A stretch of DNA of 64,000 nucleotides from Sphingobium amiense (GCF_003967075.1 NZ_AP018664.1:3808001-3872000), one strand, 5' to 3'; shown: positions 9,176-18,019, counted from the first letter of the stretch. A program made the numbers and translations. Notes: generated from the sequence alone by a model not told the origin.

Positions 9176-10384
9176 TCAGAGGCCGAGCACGGTCTTGGCG
9201 ATGATGGTGCGCTGGACTTCATTCGTGCCACCGAAAATCGTCCAGGCAAGACTGTTGAGATAGCGCGGTGCGGCGATCTGCGCCGCCTTGCCGTGCAGCG
9301 GCGCGGGCGCCTCATCGCCATAGAGCGGCCGGCGCGGCTCCAGTTCCAGCCCCGCATAGCCGTAAAGCCGCACCGCCATGCCATCGACCTGCTGCCGCAG
9401 CGTGGACGCGACCATCTTCGACAGGGATGTCTGCGGTCCGGGCGGCAGCCCCTTCGCCATGTCGGCAAGCACGCGCAGTTCCGTCATCTCCAGCGCCTGC
9501 GCGGTCAGTTCGATGCGGGTCAGGTCGTTTATGTAGGCGACGTCGTCCGCCATCGTCCCGCCATCCCCGTCCGGCTGGCCCGCCGCCGCCGCACGCAGCT
9601 TGGCGATGTCGGACAGCAGCTTGGGCGCATGACACGCGCCACCACGCTCATTTTCGAGGAGGAATTTGGCGATGGTCCATCCCATGCCTTCCTCGCCGAC
9701 CAGATCCTCGACCGGAGCGATCACCTCGTCCAGAAAGACCTCGTTGACCTCATGGTCCCCGGCAAGCCCCCTGATCGGCCGGACCTCGACCCCCGGCTGG
9801 TCCATGTCGATCAGCAGGAAACTGATCCCCGCCTGCGCCTTGGCCTGCGCGTCGGTGCGGACGAGGCAGAAGATGCGGTTGGCGTGATGGGCGTGGGTGG
9901 TCCACAGCTTGCGGCCGTTGACGACATAATGGTCGCCGCGCCGTTCCGCCCGCGTCTTCAGGCTGGCGAGGTCCGATCCCGACCCCGGTTCCGAGAAGCC
10001 CTGACACCAATAGTCGCTGCCGTCGAGAATGCGGGGCAGCAGCCGCGCCTTCTGTTCCGCCGTGCCGAACCGGCACAGCACCGGCCCCAGCAGCTTGAGG
10101 CTCAGCACCGGCAGGCTGGGCGCATCGGCCAGCGCGCATTCCTTCTCGAAGATATAGCGCTGGACCGGCGACCATCCGGTGCCGCCGCAATCGGCGGGCC
10201 AGTTATAGGCGAGCCAGCCCTTCGCATGCAGGATGCGCTGCCATTCCTGCCCGATGTCGGGTTCGACGAAGACGCCCGGCGTCGCGGCCATTCCCGCGCG
10301 CAGATGGCCGGGCAGGTGATCGTCAAGGAACGCGCGCACCTCTTCGCGGAAGGCTTCGTCCTCGGGCGTGAAATGAAGGTCCAT
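9176..10384 (-). CDS. Acyl-CoA dehydrogenase 1
   Basis: 402-residue FAD-dependent acyl-CoA dehydrogenase of the large FadE/ChsE-like group, forming an alpha-beta unsaturated acyl-CoA. N-terminal helical domain (MDLHFTPEDEAFREEVRAFL), middle beta domain with CQGFSEPGSGSDLASL, and C-terminal motif FGGTNEVQRTII, which carries the FAD/dimer contact. It starts at 10384, one base after the thiolase stop. Such enzymes in steroid pathways often form heterotetramers; the second enzyme at 13187 could be a partner, an inference. No signal peptide. Confidence 0.92.
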   Translation of the reverse strand: MDLHFTPEDEAFREEVRAFLDDHLPGHLRAGMAATPGVFVEPDIGQEWQRILHAKGWLAYNWPADCGGTGWSPVQRYIFEKECALADAPSLPVLSLKLLGPVLCRFGTAEQKARLLPRILDGSDYWCQGFSEPGSGSDLASLKTRAERRGDHYVVNGRKLWTTHAHHANRIFCLVRTDAQAKAQAGISFLLIDMDQPGVEVRPIRGLAGDHEVNEVFLDEVIAPVEDLVGEEGMGWTIAKFLLENERGGACHAPKLLSDIAKLRAAAAGQPDGDGGTMADDVAYINDLTRIELTAQALEMTELRVLADMAKGLPPGPQTSLSKMVASTLRQQVDGMAVRLYGYAGLELEPRRPLYGDEAPAPLHGKAAQIAAPRYLNSLAWTIFGGTNEVQRTIIAKTVLGL

Positions 10385-10385
10385 C

Positions 10386-11531
10386 CTATCGTTCCAATAT
10401 GGTGACGCCGGAAATGCCCGGCGCGCCATAGACATGGGTATATCCGACGCGCGGGTCGCCCGGCACCTGCCGTCCCCCGCCCGCGCCGCGCAACTGCACG
10501 ACATTCTCATAGACCTGCCGCAGCCCCGAAGCGCCGATAGGCTCTCCGCAGGCAAGGCAGCCGCCGTCGGTGTTGATGGGCAGCCTGCCGTCGATCCGGC
10601 TCCACCCTTCGGCCAGCCACTGCTCCTGCTCGCCGTCGCGGCAGAAGCCGTTTTCGGCCATGTGCATGATCTCCGCGCCCGATTCGGTGTCCTGCAACTG
10701 CGCAACAGCGATGTCTTCCGGGCCGATTCCCGCCATCTCGAACGCTGCGGCCGACGCCAGCAGGGTCGGCGCGCCGCCCCGCTCGACCGAGAGGCTCGGG
10801 GAAAACACCTCGAACGATCCGGGCGGGCGCGTGCGCGTGACCGCCGCCCTGATGCGGATCGCCGCTCGGCCCATCGCGCGCGCCTTCTTCTCGCTCGCGA
10901 GGATCAGCGCCACGCCTCCTTCGGCGGGCGAGCAGAACATATATTTGGTGAGCGGATCGGAAATCATCTGGCTCGACAGGATGGTGTCGAGATCGACCGG
11001 GCTGCGCCGCCATGCATGGGGCGCATGGACGCCGTTGTCGAAGGCCTTCTGCGCCACGCGGCCCAGCGCTGCATGAGAAATGCCGTGCTGCGCCATATAG
11101 CGTTGCAGCTTCATCGCGAAAAACTGCGTCGTCACCATCATGCCTGCTTCGCCATACCAGTCGGGCAGGCTGTATTCGGCGGGCATGGCGTTGAATGCGC
11201 CGCGCGGATGCTTGTCGAAGCCGAAGGCGACGCCGACATCATATTGCCCCGACGCGATCGCCTGCCATGCGCCGATCAGCGACGATCCGCCCGTCGCGCA
11301 GCCGTTGCGGACGTTGATGATGGGAAGGCCGGTCAGGCCCATCTCGTTCACCACCGTGTCGGCATTGCCCGCACTGTCGGACCCGCCGAAGCCGAACTGC
11401 ATGTCGCGCCACGCCAGTCCGGCGTCGTCCAGCGCCTGCCGGATCGCGAACGCACCCTGATGCAGTCCCGACCGCCCCTCGGTGCGGCCGAAGGGATGAA
11501 TGCCGATGCCCACAATGAACACGTCCGCCAT
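10386..11531 (-). CDS. Thiolase-family protein (lipid-transfer/SCP-x-like, candidate aldolase)
   Basis: 381-residue thiolase-fold protein of the SCP-x/Ltp type. The nucleophile-position cysteine is C78 in NGCATGGSS. Family members paired with a DUF35 protein include the Ltp2-ChsH2 retro-aldolase of steroid side-chain degradation, as well as true thiolases. Here the DUF35 gene is immediately upstream (3 bases), which favours a two-protein complex. GGGAGGG precedes the ATG. Predicted role: cleavage of a beta-hydroxy or beta-keto acyl-CoA; which of the two is unresolved. Confidence 0.85.
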   Translation of the reverse strand: MADVFIVGIGIHPFGRTEGRSGLHQGAFAIRQALDDAGLAWRDMQFGFGGSDSAGNADTVVNEMGLTGLPIINVRNGCATGGSSLIGAWQAIASGQYDVGVAFGFDKHPRGAFNAMPAEYSLPDWYGEAGMMVTTQFFAMKLQRYMAQHGISHAALGRVAQKAFDNGVHAPHAWRRSPVDLDTILSSQMISDPLTKYMFCSPAEGGVALILASEKKARAMGRAAIRIRAAVTRTRPPGSFEVFSPSLSVERGGAPTLLASAAAFEMAGIGPEDIAVAQLQDTESGAEIMHMAENGFCRDGEQEQWLAEGWSRIDGRLPINTDGGCLACGEPIGASGLRQVYENVVQLRGAGGGRQVPGDPRVGYTHVYGAPGISGVTILER

Positions 11532-11534
11532 CGC

Positions 11535-11927
11535 CTATCCCTCCCGCACCGGCGCGAAGGCGAAGGTGCGGACCTTGCCGTTCAGCGGGACAAGCACCGT
11601 TTCCATCGCCATGCCGATACGCAGTTCGTCGAAGGCGACATCGGTGAAGGGCGCTTCGACGATCACCGCGCCGGGCAGCTCGACATAGCCGAGCGCGAAG
11701 GGGGTAAATTCTTCCGGCCCGGCATAGGGCGGCGTCTTGGGGCGGAAGCGCTGCACGGTCCACGACCACAGCGTCCCCCGGCGCGGCAGCACGACCGGCT
11801 CATGATCGGCGCTGCCGGCGGGGCAGGGAAAGACGATGCCGCCCGTCTCGCGGTGCCGCCCGCCGATCAGCGCGGGATGCGGCGCATCGACGAACAATCC
11901 TTCCGCAATGTCGACGGTCTGCCCCAC
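11535..11927 (-). CDS. DUF35 OB-fold protein, partner of the thiolase
   Basis: 130-residue protein with the DUF35 plan: short N-terminal rubredoxin-like part then an OB-fold (LWSWTVQRFRPKTPPY through VLVPLNGKVRTFAF). These proteins bind acyl-CoA and dock onto thiolase-fold enzymes. GTG at 11927 is preceded by GGAAGGAGAGGG at good spacing and is chosen. The usual zinc ribbon has four cysteines; here only C35 (VFPCPAG) remains, so zinc is probably not bound. First gene of the six-gene minus-strand operon. Confidence 0.8.
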   Translation of the reverse strand: MGQTVDIAEGLFVDAPHPALIGGRHRETGGIVFPCPAGSADHEPVVLPRRGTLWSWTVQRFRPKTPPYAGPEEFTPFALGYVELPGAVIVEAPFTDVAFDELRIGMAMETVLVPLNGKVRTFAFAPVREG

Positions 11928-12040
11928 GAAACACCCTCTCCTTCCTGTCTTCCCGACTATGGGAAGGGCGGCGCGCGCTGGCTTCTGTAAGAAAGGATAG
12001 GTTGGCGCGGCATCGCCCGAAATCCGGCGCGGCGCAGCAA

Positions 12041-12073
12041 AAGAGAAACCCCGCCGGAGGGGAACCGGCGGGG
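12041..12073 (-). terminator. Intrinsic terminator after the LuxR gene
   Basis: On the minus strand a 9-bp perfect stem, CCCCGCCGG with CCGGCGGGG (7-base loop), is followed by TTTCTCTTTT. It lies 30 bases past the LuxR stop and separates it from the DUF35 operon on the same strand. Confidence 0.8.
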
Positions 12074-12102
12074 CAGGGAGGAGGAGCAGGGAAGGCGTCC
12101 CG

Positions 12103-12972
12103 TCAGGCGTGGCTGTGGCCCTGCGTGGCGGAAACCGCGACGCTTCCAAGGTAGCCGAGCTGAGTCGCCTTGAAGACGGTCTGGCTGCGGTTGACCGCTT
12201 CCAGCTTGGTCGCCGCATTGTGGATGTGGAACCGCACCGTGGCGCAGCTCCGCGCCAGGATCATCGCGATCTCGACATCGGTCTTGCCCAGCGCCGCCCA
12301 GCGCAGGCATTCGACCTCGCGCTTGGACAGGCGGCAGTTGCGCGGAATCCAGTGCCGCTGGCTCGCGACGCGCGAATAGCCGCTGATGAAGCGCCGCGCC
12401 TGATATTCCAGCACATCGGCATACAGGTCGAACTCGCGCGACAGGTCGCTGCGTCCCTCCTCGATGGGGGAAAAGCTGACGACACCGATCTGGCCGAAGG
12501 GAAGGTGGACGGGAATGACGATGGCGGCGGCCGCATTCACCTCTGCGGCGAAATGCGACAGGTCGATCTGGTCCAGCAGCGGATTGGGCGCGCGGGTGTA
12601 GATGCCATGGGCATTGGCCCAGAAAGGTTCGCTTTCATAACGGCAGGCGTAGGGAAGGGGGGAACTGAGCGCCAGCAGCGGCTTCTTCCACCACTGGTCC
12701 TTCGACCCCGGCCAGCCGAACACCGTCGATGCCAGCGCATTGCCGTCCGCGTCGTTCATCGCGGATTTCGAAGCGATATTGGCGCAGGCGGCGACGCGGA
12801 AGTTGCTGAGTTCCCTTGCCAGGTCTCGCAATGCCTCCGCCGCGGGCCGCACATCGTCGATCGACGCGATGCAGATGGTGCCCTGCCTGCTTGTCCTGAA
12901 ATCGACCGGGCTGATGCTCTGTTGGTCGATGCGGTTCATGCAGGCGACGAATGAGTCGTCCGTTCTCTCCAT
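12103..12972 (-). CDS. LuxR-family regulator with autoinducer-binding-like domain
   Basis: 289 residues from ATG 12972. The N-terminal part (to about 205) resembles the acyl-homoserine-lactone-binding domain, including the IVIPVHLPFGQIGVVSFSP strand pair; the canonical tyrosine-x-x-x-aspartate/proline ligand pocket is not clearly preserved. The C-terminal GerE-type helix-turn-helix begins LSKREVECLRWAALGKTDVE. No luxI is present nearby, so it would be a LuxR solo. An upstream in-frame ATG at 13035 falls inside the palindrome at 13020-13039, arguing for a later start; no strong ribosome site is visible. Likely controls the flanking acyl-CoA dehydrogenase genes and itself. Confidence 0.85.
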   Translation of the reverse strand: MERTDDSFVACMNRIDQQSISPVDFRTSRQGTICIASIDDVRPAAEALRDLARELSNFRVAACANIASKSAMNDADGNALASTVFGWPGSKDQWWKKPLLALSSPLPYACRYESEPFWANAHGIYTRAPNPLLDQIDLSHFAAEVNAAAAIVIPVHLPFGQIGVVSFSPIEEGRSDLSREFDLYADVLEYQARRFISGYSRVASQRHWIPRNCRLSKREVECLRWAALGKTDVEIAMILARSCATVRFHIHNAATKLEAVNRSQTVFKATQLGYLGSVAVSATQGHSHA

Positions 12973-13019
12973 GACAAAGGAAGCTACGCCTCGCACGATC
13001 CTTAGACAAGTGTTCAAAA

Positions 13020-13039
13020 ACCTGTGACAAGTCATAGGT
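13020..13039. promoter_or_regulatory. lux-box-like 20-bp palindrome
   Basis: ACCTGTGACAAGTCATAGGT: 8 of 10 base pairs are symmetric, and the ACCTG...AGGT ends and 20-base length match the classical lux box of Vibrio fischeri (ACCTGTAGGATCGTACAGGT). It sits 47 bases upstream of the LuxR-type start at 12972 and 147 bases before the divergent acyl-CoA dehydrogenase. Recognition by the adjacent LuxR protein is inferred. Confidence 0.6.
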
Positions 13040-13186
13040 CTTTACCGTCCGGGACAGGCCGCCGCGCCCGCTTCCTATCGGAAAGCGCAGTCGGTCGGAC
13101 CGCTGTCATGATGCTTTAACGGGCCAACCGGCGCGCAGTGCGACGTCCGGACGAAGAGCCGTTTGGAGCAGGGGACCGCCGACGCC

Positions 13187-14278
13187 ATGAACTTCGATCT
13201 CGATGACGAGCAGACCATGCTCAAGGATCTGGTCGATCGCTTCGTGGCCGACCGTTACGATCCGGCGAAGCGCCTCGCCTATGTTGCGCGGCCGGAAGGG
13301 TTCGCACGGGAAAACTGGGCGATGCTGGCGCAGACGGGACTGCTGGCGCTGCCGCTTGCGGAGGATGCGGGCGGCATGGGCGGCGGCGCGGTCGAACTCA
13401 TCACGCTTGCCGAATCGCTCGGGCGGGGCGTGGCGGTCGAACCCTATCTCGCCGTTATCCTGATGGGCGCGGCGCTGATCGACCGGGGCGGCGACGATGC
13501 GCTGCGGGCGCAATGGCTGCCCGCCATCGCCGCGGGCGAACGTTTCTGCGCCCTTGCCCATATGGAACGCGCGGGCCGCTACCTGCCCGGCGCGCTCGAC
13601 ACACGCGCGACGGGCGGTCGCCTCTGGGGCGAAAAGATCGCCGTTCTGGGCGCTCCCTTTGCCGACATGCTGCTGGTGAGCGCACGCGATGAAAAAGGCC
13701 ATCTGGCTGTCTACTTCGTTGTCGCGGATGCGCCCGGCATCCACCGCGACGACTACCGCCTCGTCGACGGATCGGTGGCGAGCGACCTGCGCTTTGCCGA
13801 TACGCCGGCCATTCGCCTGCCCGATGGCGCGGCGGCGCTCGACATTGTGCTGGATCTGGCGCGGCTCGCCATCACGGCGGAGCTTGTCGGTCTCATGGCC
13901 CATATGTTCGAAGCGACCGTCGATTATGTGAAGACGCGCCAGCAGTTCGGCCAGCCGATCGGCCGCTTTCAGGCGATCCAGCATCGCCTCGCCGACGATT
14001 ATGCCATGGTCGAACTCAGCCGCTCCCAGCTTTATCGCGCCGCCGCGCAACCGGCGGGCGGCGCCGGGGCGCACGCCGCCATCGTCGGCGCGAAAGCCTA
14101 TGTCAGCACCGCCGCGTCCCATATCGCGGAAGATGCGGTGCAACTGCATGGCGGCATCGGCACGACCGAGGAACTGATGGTCGGACAGGCGTTCAAGCGC
14201 GTGTTGCTGCTGACCCGGCTGCTGGGCGATGCCGATCATGATCTGCGCACCTATGCGCGCCTGTGCCGCGCCGCCTGA
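13187..14278 (+). CDS. Acyl-CoA dehydrogenase 2
   Basis: 363-residue acyl-CoA dehydrogenase of the short type seen as second subunits of heteromeric enzymes. Visible: N-terminal MNFDLDDEQTMLKDLVDRF, the KTRQQFGQPIGRFQAIQHRL segment (substrate/FAD region), and C-terminal QLHGGIGTTEELMVGQAF with a glutamate near the usual catalytic-base site. Start at 13187 rather than the upstream ATG 13163, because the protein homology begins at MNFDL and GGAGCAGGGG lies between. Followed by the Rieske ferredoxin-like gene 62 bases on. Confidence 0.9.
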   Translation: MNFDLDDEQTMLKDLVDRFVADRYDPAKRLAYVARPEGFARENWAMLAQTGLLALPLAEDAGGMGGGAVELITLAESLGRGVAVEPYLAVILMGAALIDRGGDDALRAQWLPAIAAGERFCALAHMERAGRYLPGALDTRATGGRLWGEKIAVLGAPFADMLLVSARDEKGHLAVYFVVADAPGIHRDDYRLVDGSVASDLRFADTPAIRLPDGAAALDIVLDLARLAITAELVGLMAHMFEATVDYVKTRQQFGQPIGRFQAIQHRLADDYAMVELSRSQLYRAAAQPAGGAGAHAAIVGAKAYVSTAASHIAEDAVQLHGGIGTTEELMVGQAFKRVLLLTRLLGDADHDLRTYARLCRAA

Positions 14279-14340
14279 CCGCCGCGCTTCCCATGTCCGC
14301 CGACCGGTGCCAGACTGGGGCCGCACGAACAGGAACAAAG

Positions 14341-14703
14341 ATGGCTGACACCTATCACCGCATCGTCCCGGCGCAGGATGTGCCCGACCGCTCGCTCACG
14401 GCCTTCACCGTCAATGGCTGGCCCGTGCTGCTGGCGCGGGAGGAAGGGGCGTTCCACGCGCTTATCAACCGCTGCACCCATCAGGCGGCGAGCTTCACGC
14501 CCGACGGGCGCGTGCGGCGCGGCGCGGTGATGTGCCCGCTCCACGGCGCGCGCTTCAGGCTCGACAGCGGCGAATGCCTCGGTGGCGCCGGCTATGCCCC
14601 GCTGCGGCGCTTCCCGCTGCGCGAGGTCGATGGCTGGATCGAGGTCGCCGTGCCCGACGAAGCGCCGGGCGCGGACCATCTTCCGGTCGCGCCGCTCAGC
14701 TAG
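14341..14703 (+). CDS. Stand-alone Rieske [2Fe-2S] protein
   Basis: 120-residue soluble Rieske domain, ligands C45-x-H47 (NRCTHQAA) and C65-x2-H68 (MCPLHGARF), of the ferredoxin/nitrite-reductase-small-subunit type. AGGAAC lies directly before ATG 14341. It could deliver electrons to the Rieske oxygenase at 1979, which has no ferredoxin of its own nearby; this link is inferred. Its 3' end overlaps the convergent ThuA-like gene by 8 bases. Confidence 0.9.
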   Translation: MADTYHRIVPAQDVPDRSLTAFTVNGWPVLLAREEGAFHALINRCTHQAASFTPDGRVRRGAVMCPLHGARFRLDSGECLGGAGYAPLRRFPLREVDGWIEVAVPDEAPGADHLPVAPLS

Positions 14704-15460
14704 GCGCGCGCTTCCCGTCCTTCGCCCACGCGATGCCCCGGCGCAGCAGCTCGCGGAAGACCGGCAGATCCCATGCGCAGCGGTCCACCTGCGGCCACCA
14801 GTCGAGGAAGGGCTGCATGTCATAATGCCCCCGGCAATGGCCGAGCGTATTATAGAGCACCGCGCCCGCGCCCTGCGCCTTGATGTAGAGCACGGGATGC
14901 CGGTCGTGCGCCCACTGATGCTCGTCGAACCCCGTCGCCTCTCCCGCGAACGCGGTGTCGAGCAGCACATGCAGGTCGCCGTGCCGTTCCATCAGATAGA
15001 GCTCGTCGGTGGTCTCGAACGGTTCGATCCCCTGCGTCAGCGGATGACCGGCATCCGCCACTTCGACCCTGTATGGCGCGATGGGCGGATGCGCGATGAA
15101 CTGCGTGCCCAGCGTCTCCATCATCAGCGGCGCCCAGCGCGGCGCGCCATAAAGCCCGTTGTCGAACAGCCGCAGCACCGAATTGGTGCCATGCAGCGCA
15201 TACCAGCGCCCGCCGCCCTTCACCCAGTCGCGCAGCGCCTCCTGCGCCTCCAGCGGCGGCATCACGTCGCAGGTATAGGTGATGAGCAAATCGGCGGCCC
15301 GGATCGCGTCGATATTGGCGTAATCCTCGAACACGCGGGTGCGCACGCGCGGATCTTCCGCCAGCAGCTTCAGCAGCTCCAGCCGCGCGAAATCGAAATC
15401 ATGATACAGTCCGCCTGCGATCAGCACGCAGTCGAGCCGTTCGGGCTGCTCCTCGTTCAT
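14696..15460 (-). CDS. ThuA-like domain protein (second copy)
   Basis: 254-residue ThuA-family protein, with a first strand DCVLIAGGLYHDFDFAR and a GGRWYALHGTNSVLR segment holding the conserved histidine. It is divergent in sequence from the copy at 1156. GAGGGGGGCAGG precedes the ATG at 15460; an in-frame ATG 45 bases upstream lies within the preceding SDR gene. It follows that SDR by 13 bases in the same operon. The family's chemistry is poorly known (some members act in sugar 3-keto-glycoside utilisation), so no reaction is assigned. Confidence 0.75.
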   Translation of the reverse strand: MNEEQPERLDCVLIAGGLYHDFDFARLELLKLLAEDPRVRTRVFEDYANIDAIRAADLLITYTCDVMPPLEAQEALRDWVKGGGRWYALHGTNSVLRLFDNGLYGAPRWAPLMMETLGTQFIAHPPIAPYRVEVADAGHPLTQGIEPFETTDELYLMERHGDLHVLLDTAFAGEATGFDEHQWAHDRHPVLYIKAQGAGAVLYNTLGHCRGHYDMQPFLDWWPQVDRCAWDLPVFRELLRRGIAWAKDGKRAPS

Positions 15461-15473
15461 CGGCCTGCCCCCC

Positions 15474-16235
15474 TCAGAACTGCACGCGCTTGGTGAAACC
15501 GCCATCGACCACCAGCCCCGCGCCGGTCATGAAGCGGCAGGCGGGCGACGCGACGAAGGCGATGGCCCTGCCGATCTCCTCGCCGCTGCACATCCGGCCC
15601 ATCGGGATCTGCGAGACGATGCCGTCGTAAAATTCCGGCATCCCCGACCTGATCCCCGCCCAGGGGCCGTCATCGGTGTAGATCGGGCCGGGAATCAGGC
15701 AGTTGACGCGAATGCCGTCCGCCGCATGTTTCTGCGCCAGCGCGCTGCTGTAATTGATGACCGCGGCTTTCAGGGCATTATAGGGCTGCGGCCCCATAAA
15801 TTCCTCGACCGCGCCGGTGGAGGAAAGGGTGACGATGGACCCCGCATCCGATTTCTGGAGGTGGGGCAGGGCGGCGCGCACGCCGCGCGACAGTGGCAAT
15901 ATGTCGGCGTTCATCACCGCCATCCATCCTTCGTCGCTATCGACGCCGAGGTTCGTCGAAACGAAGCTGATGAAGATGTCGCATCCGCCCAGCACCGCTG
16001 CCGCTTCGTCGATGAAGGCGGGCAGCGCCTGCGCATCGCTCGCATCGACCGCCTTGCCGAAGGCCTGCACGCCAAAGCCCCTGACCGTTTCGACCACCCG
16101 GTCGACCTTGTCCTGCGTCCGTCCGCACAGCGCGACATGGCACCCTTCCTGCGCCAGCACTTCGGCGGTGTGACGGCCGACGCTGGCGTTGGCGCCGATC
16201 AATATGGCTTTGCGGCCCTTCAAGCCCAGGTCCAT
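15474..16235 (-). CDS. Short-chain dehydrogenase/reductase (SDR) 3
   Basis: 253-residue SDR. The cofactor loop is IGANASVG; the catalytic set includes Ser in LSSTG, and YNALK with tyrosine and lysine. The usual NNAG is replaced by FVSTN, which suggests altered cofactor-loop packing but not loss of the active site. C-terminal TGAGLVVDGGFTKRVQF is typical. The upstream sequence AGGAGAGACCCCC precedes the ATG. First gene of a two-gene operon with the second ThuA-like protein. Substrate unknown. Confidence 0.88.
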   Translation of the reverse strand: MDLGLKGRKAILIGANASVGRHTAEVLAQEGCHVALCGRTQDKVDRVVETVRGFGVQAFGKAVDASDAQALPAFIDEAAAVLGGCDIFISFVSTNLGVDSDEGWMAVMNADILPLSRGVRAALPHLQKSDAGSIVTLSSTGAVEEFMGPQPYNALKAAVINYSSALAQKHAADGIRVNCLIPGPIYTDDGPWAGIRSGMPEFYDGIVSQIPMGRMCSGEEIGRAIAFVASPACRFMTGAGLVVDGGFTKRVQF

Positions 16236-16400
16236 GGGGGTCTCTCCTGCTTTATCGCGATCCCCGCATCATAGAGCGCCCGGCGGCCGGAGGCACTGGC
16301 GATTTCGACAGTCGGAAACCGTCCCCCCATGCAAATTGACAGGGGCGGGGCGGGCCGCGTCGCCCTATGCTATCCCGTCTCAAGGCGGAGGAGTATCCAG

Positions 16401-17936
16401 GTGGCGGCTGAGCGCAGGACGATCGGCGATTATCTGCGAGGTCATGCGCAGGACCGGGGCGACGCCGTGGCGCTGGCTTTCGAGGGTGAGAGCATCGACT
16501 ATGCGACGCTCGACCGCCGCGCGAGCCGCATCGCCAACGGCCTGATCGCCATGGGCCTGACGCCCGGCAGCCGCGTCGCCTATCTCGGCAAAAACCGGGC
16601 GGCCTATTTCGAACTGTGGATGGGCGCGATCCGCGCCGGCATGGTGATGACGCCGGTCAACTGGCGGCTCGCTCCGCCGGAAATCGCCTATGTGCTGGCC
16701 GACTGCCGCCCCGCCCTGCTGGTGGCGGACCCCGATTTCGCCGACCGGCTCGATCCTGCGCCATCCTGCCCCGTTCTTCTCACCGAAGCGGGCGGCGCGG
16801 GCGATCTCTTCGCCGCATGGCGCGACGCGCAGGCGGATGCCGACCCCCGGCGCGACAGCGGCTATGGCGACCCGGCGCTGATGCTCTACACCTCGGGCAC
16901 GACCGGCCAGCCCAAGGGCGCGATGCTGACGCACCGCAGCCTTCTTGGCCTGCGCGACGGGGGCGGGCAGGACGACCTGCCCGCATGGTTCCGCTGGTCG
17001 CCGCACGATGTCGCGCTGGTCGCCATGCCGATCTTCCACATCAGCGGATCGGGCTGGGGTCTGTGGGCGCTCCAGCATGGCGCGAAGGCGGTGGTGGTGC
17101 GCGAATTCGATCCGCATCAGGTGCTCGACCTCCTTGTCGAGCACCGCATCACCAAGCTGATGATCGTGCCCACCGCGCTGCGCATCGTCTGCGACCATCC
17201 GCGCGCGGCGCAGACCGACTTCAGTTTCCTCGAAACCATCTGCTACGGCGGCTCGATGATCCCGCTGGATCTGCTGCGACAGGCCATCGGCATCTTCGGC
17301 TGCGGCTTCGCCCAGATGTATGGCATGACCGAAACCGCAGGCACGGTCGCGGGTCTCGCGCCCGAAGACCATGACGTGCGCGGCAATGAGCGGATGGCGA
17401 GCATCGGCCGCGCGCTGCCGGGGGTGGAAATCCGCATCCTCGATCCGCAGGGCCATGTCCTGCCCCCCGGCGAAGTGGGGGAAGTCGCGATCCGCTCCCC
17501 CTCCAACATGGCGGGCTATCATGGCCGCCCGGAAGCCACCGCGCAGGCGATGGACGCCGATGGCTGGCTGCGCACCGGGGACGCCGCGCGGATGGACGCG
17601 GACGGCTATGTCTACCTCGCCGACCGGATCAAGGACATGATCATCACCGGGGGCGAGAATGTCTATCCCGCCGAAGTCGAGCAGGCGATCCTCGGCCATC
17701 CGGATGTCGCGGACGTGGCGGTGATCGGCGTGCCCGACCCCAAATGGGGCGAAGCGGTCAAGGCCATCGTCGTGCCGGTGGAGGGCGCAACGCCCGATCC
17801 CGCCGCGATCATCGCCTGGGCGCGCGAGCGCATCGCCGCCTACAAGGCGCCCAAGTCCGTGGACTTCGCGCCCGCCCTGCCGCGCAATCCATCGGGCAAG
17901 GTGCTGCGCCGCCTGCTGCGCGACCAATATCGCTGA
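16401..17936 (+). CDS. AMP-forming acyl-CoA synthetase
   Basis: 511-residue ANL-superfamily acid-CoA ligase; adenylates a carboxylic acid and forms the CoA thioester. P-loop TSGTTGQPKG at 164-173, adenylate-binding YGMTETAG, hinge and LADRIKDMIITGGENVYP, and the C-terminal catalytic lysine in NPSGKVLRRLL. GTG 16401 is chosen because GGAGGAG lies 7 bases upstream and family similarity starts there; an ATG 72 bases further up is less suitable. Likely activates the substrate or a side-chain acid entering the acyl-CoA dehydrogenases of this cluster. Confidence 0.92.
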   Translation: MAAERRTIGDYLRGHAQDRGDAVALAFEGESIDYATLDRRASRIANGLIAMGLTPGSRVAYLGKNRAAYFELWMGAIRAGMVMTPVNWRLAPPEIAYVLADCRPALLVADPDFADRLDPAPSCPVLLTEAGGAGDLFAAWRDAQADADPRRDSGYGDPALMLYTSGTTGQPKGAMLTHRSLLGLRDGGGQDDLPAWFRWSPHDVALVAMPIFHISGSGWGLWALQHGAKAVVVREFDPHQVLDLLVEHRITKLMIVPTALRIVCDHPRAAQTDFSFLETICYGGSMIPLDLLRQAIGIFGCGFAQMYGMTETAGTVAGLAPEDHDVRGNERMASIGRALPGVEIRILDPQGHVLPPGEVGEVAIRSPSNMAGYHGRPEATAQAMDADGWLRTGDAARMDADGYVYLADRIKDMIITGGENVYPAEVEQAILGHPDVADVAVIGVPDPKWGEAVKAIVVPVEGATPDPAAIIAWARERIAAYKAPKSVDFAPALPRNPSGKVLRRLLRDQYR

Positions 17937-18019
17937 CCTGCCACTTTCAGGAGGTGGGCGTCGCCCCGCACCGGCATAAGCTGAGCGCAACGGAAAAGAA
18001 CGAGGAGAGGAGGCGCGCC

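Noticed and set aside
5752..12103. Reading the first operon as a complete cholesterol or cholate side-chain pathway
   Set aside because: The DUF35-thiolase and acyl-CoA dehydrogenases resemble it, but MaoC-type hydratases, Kst-type dehydrogenases and ring-cleavage genes are not present in the window.
13188..14338. Minus-strand frame antisense to acyl-CoA dehydrogenase 2
   Set aside because: Low-complexity arginine-rich product with no domain; the plus strand has an intact acyl-CoA dehydrogenase.
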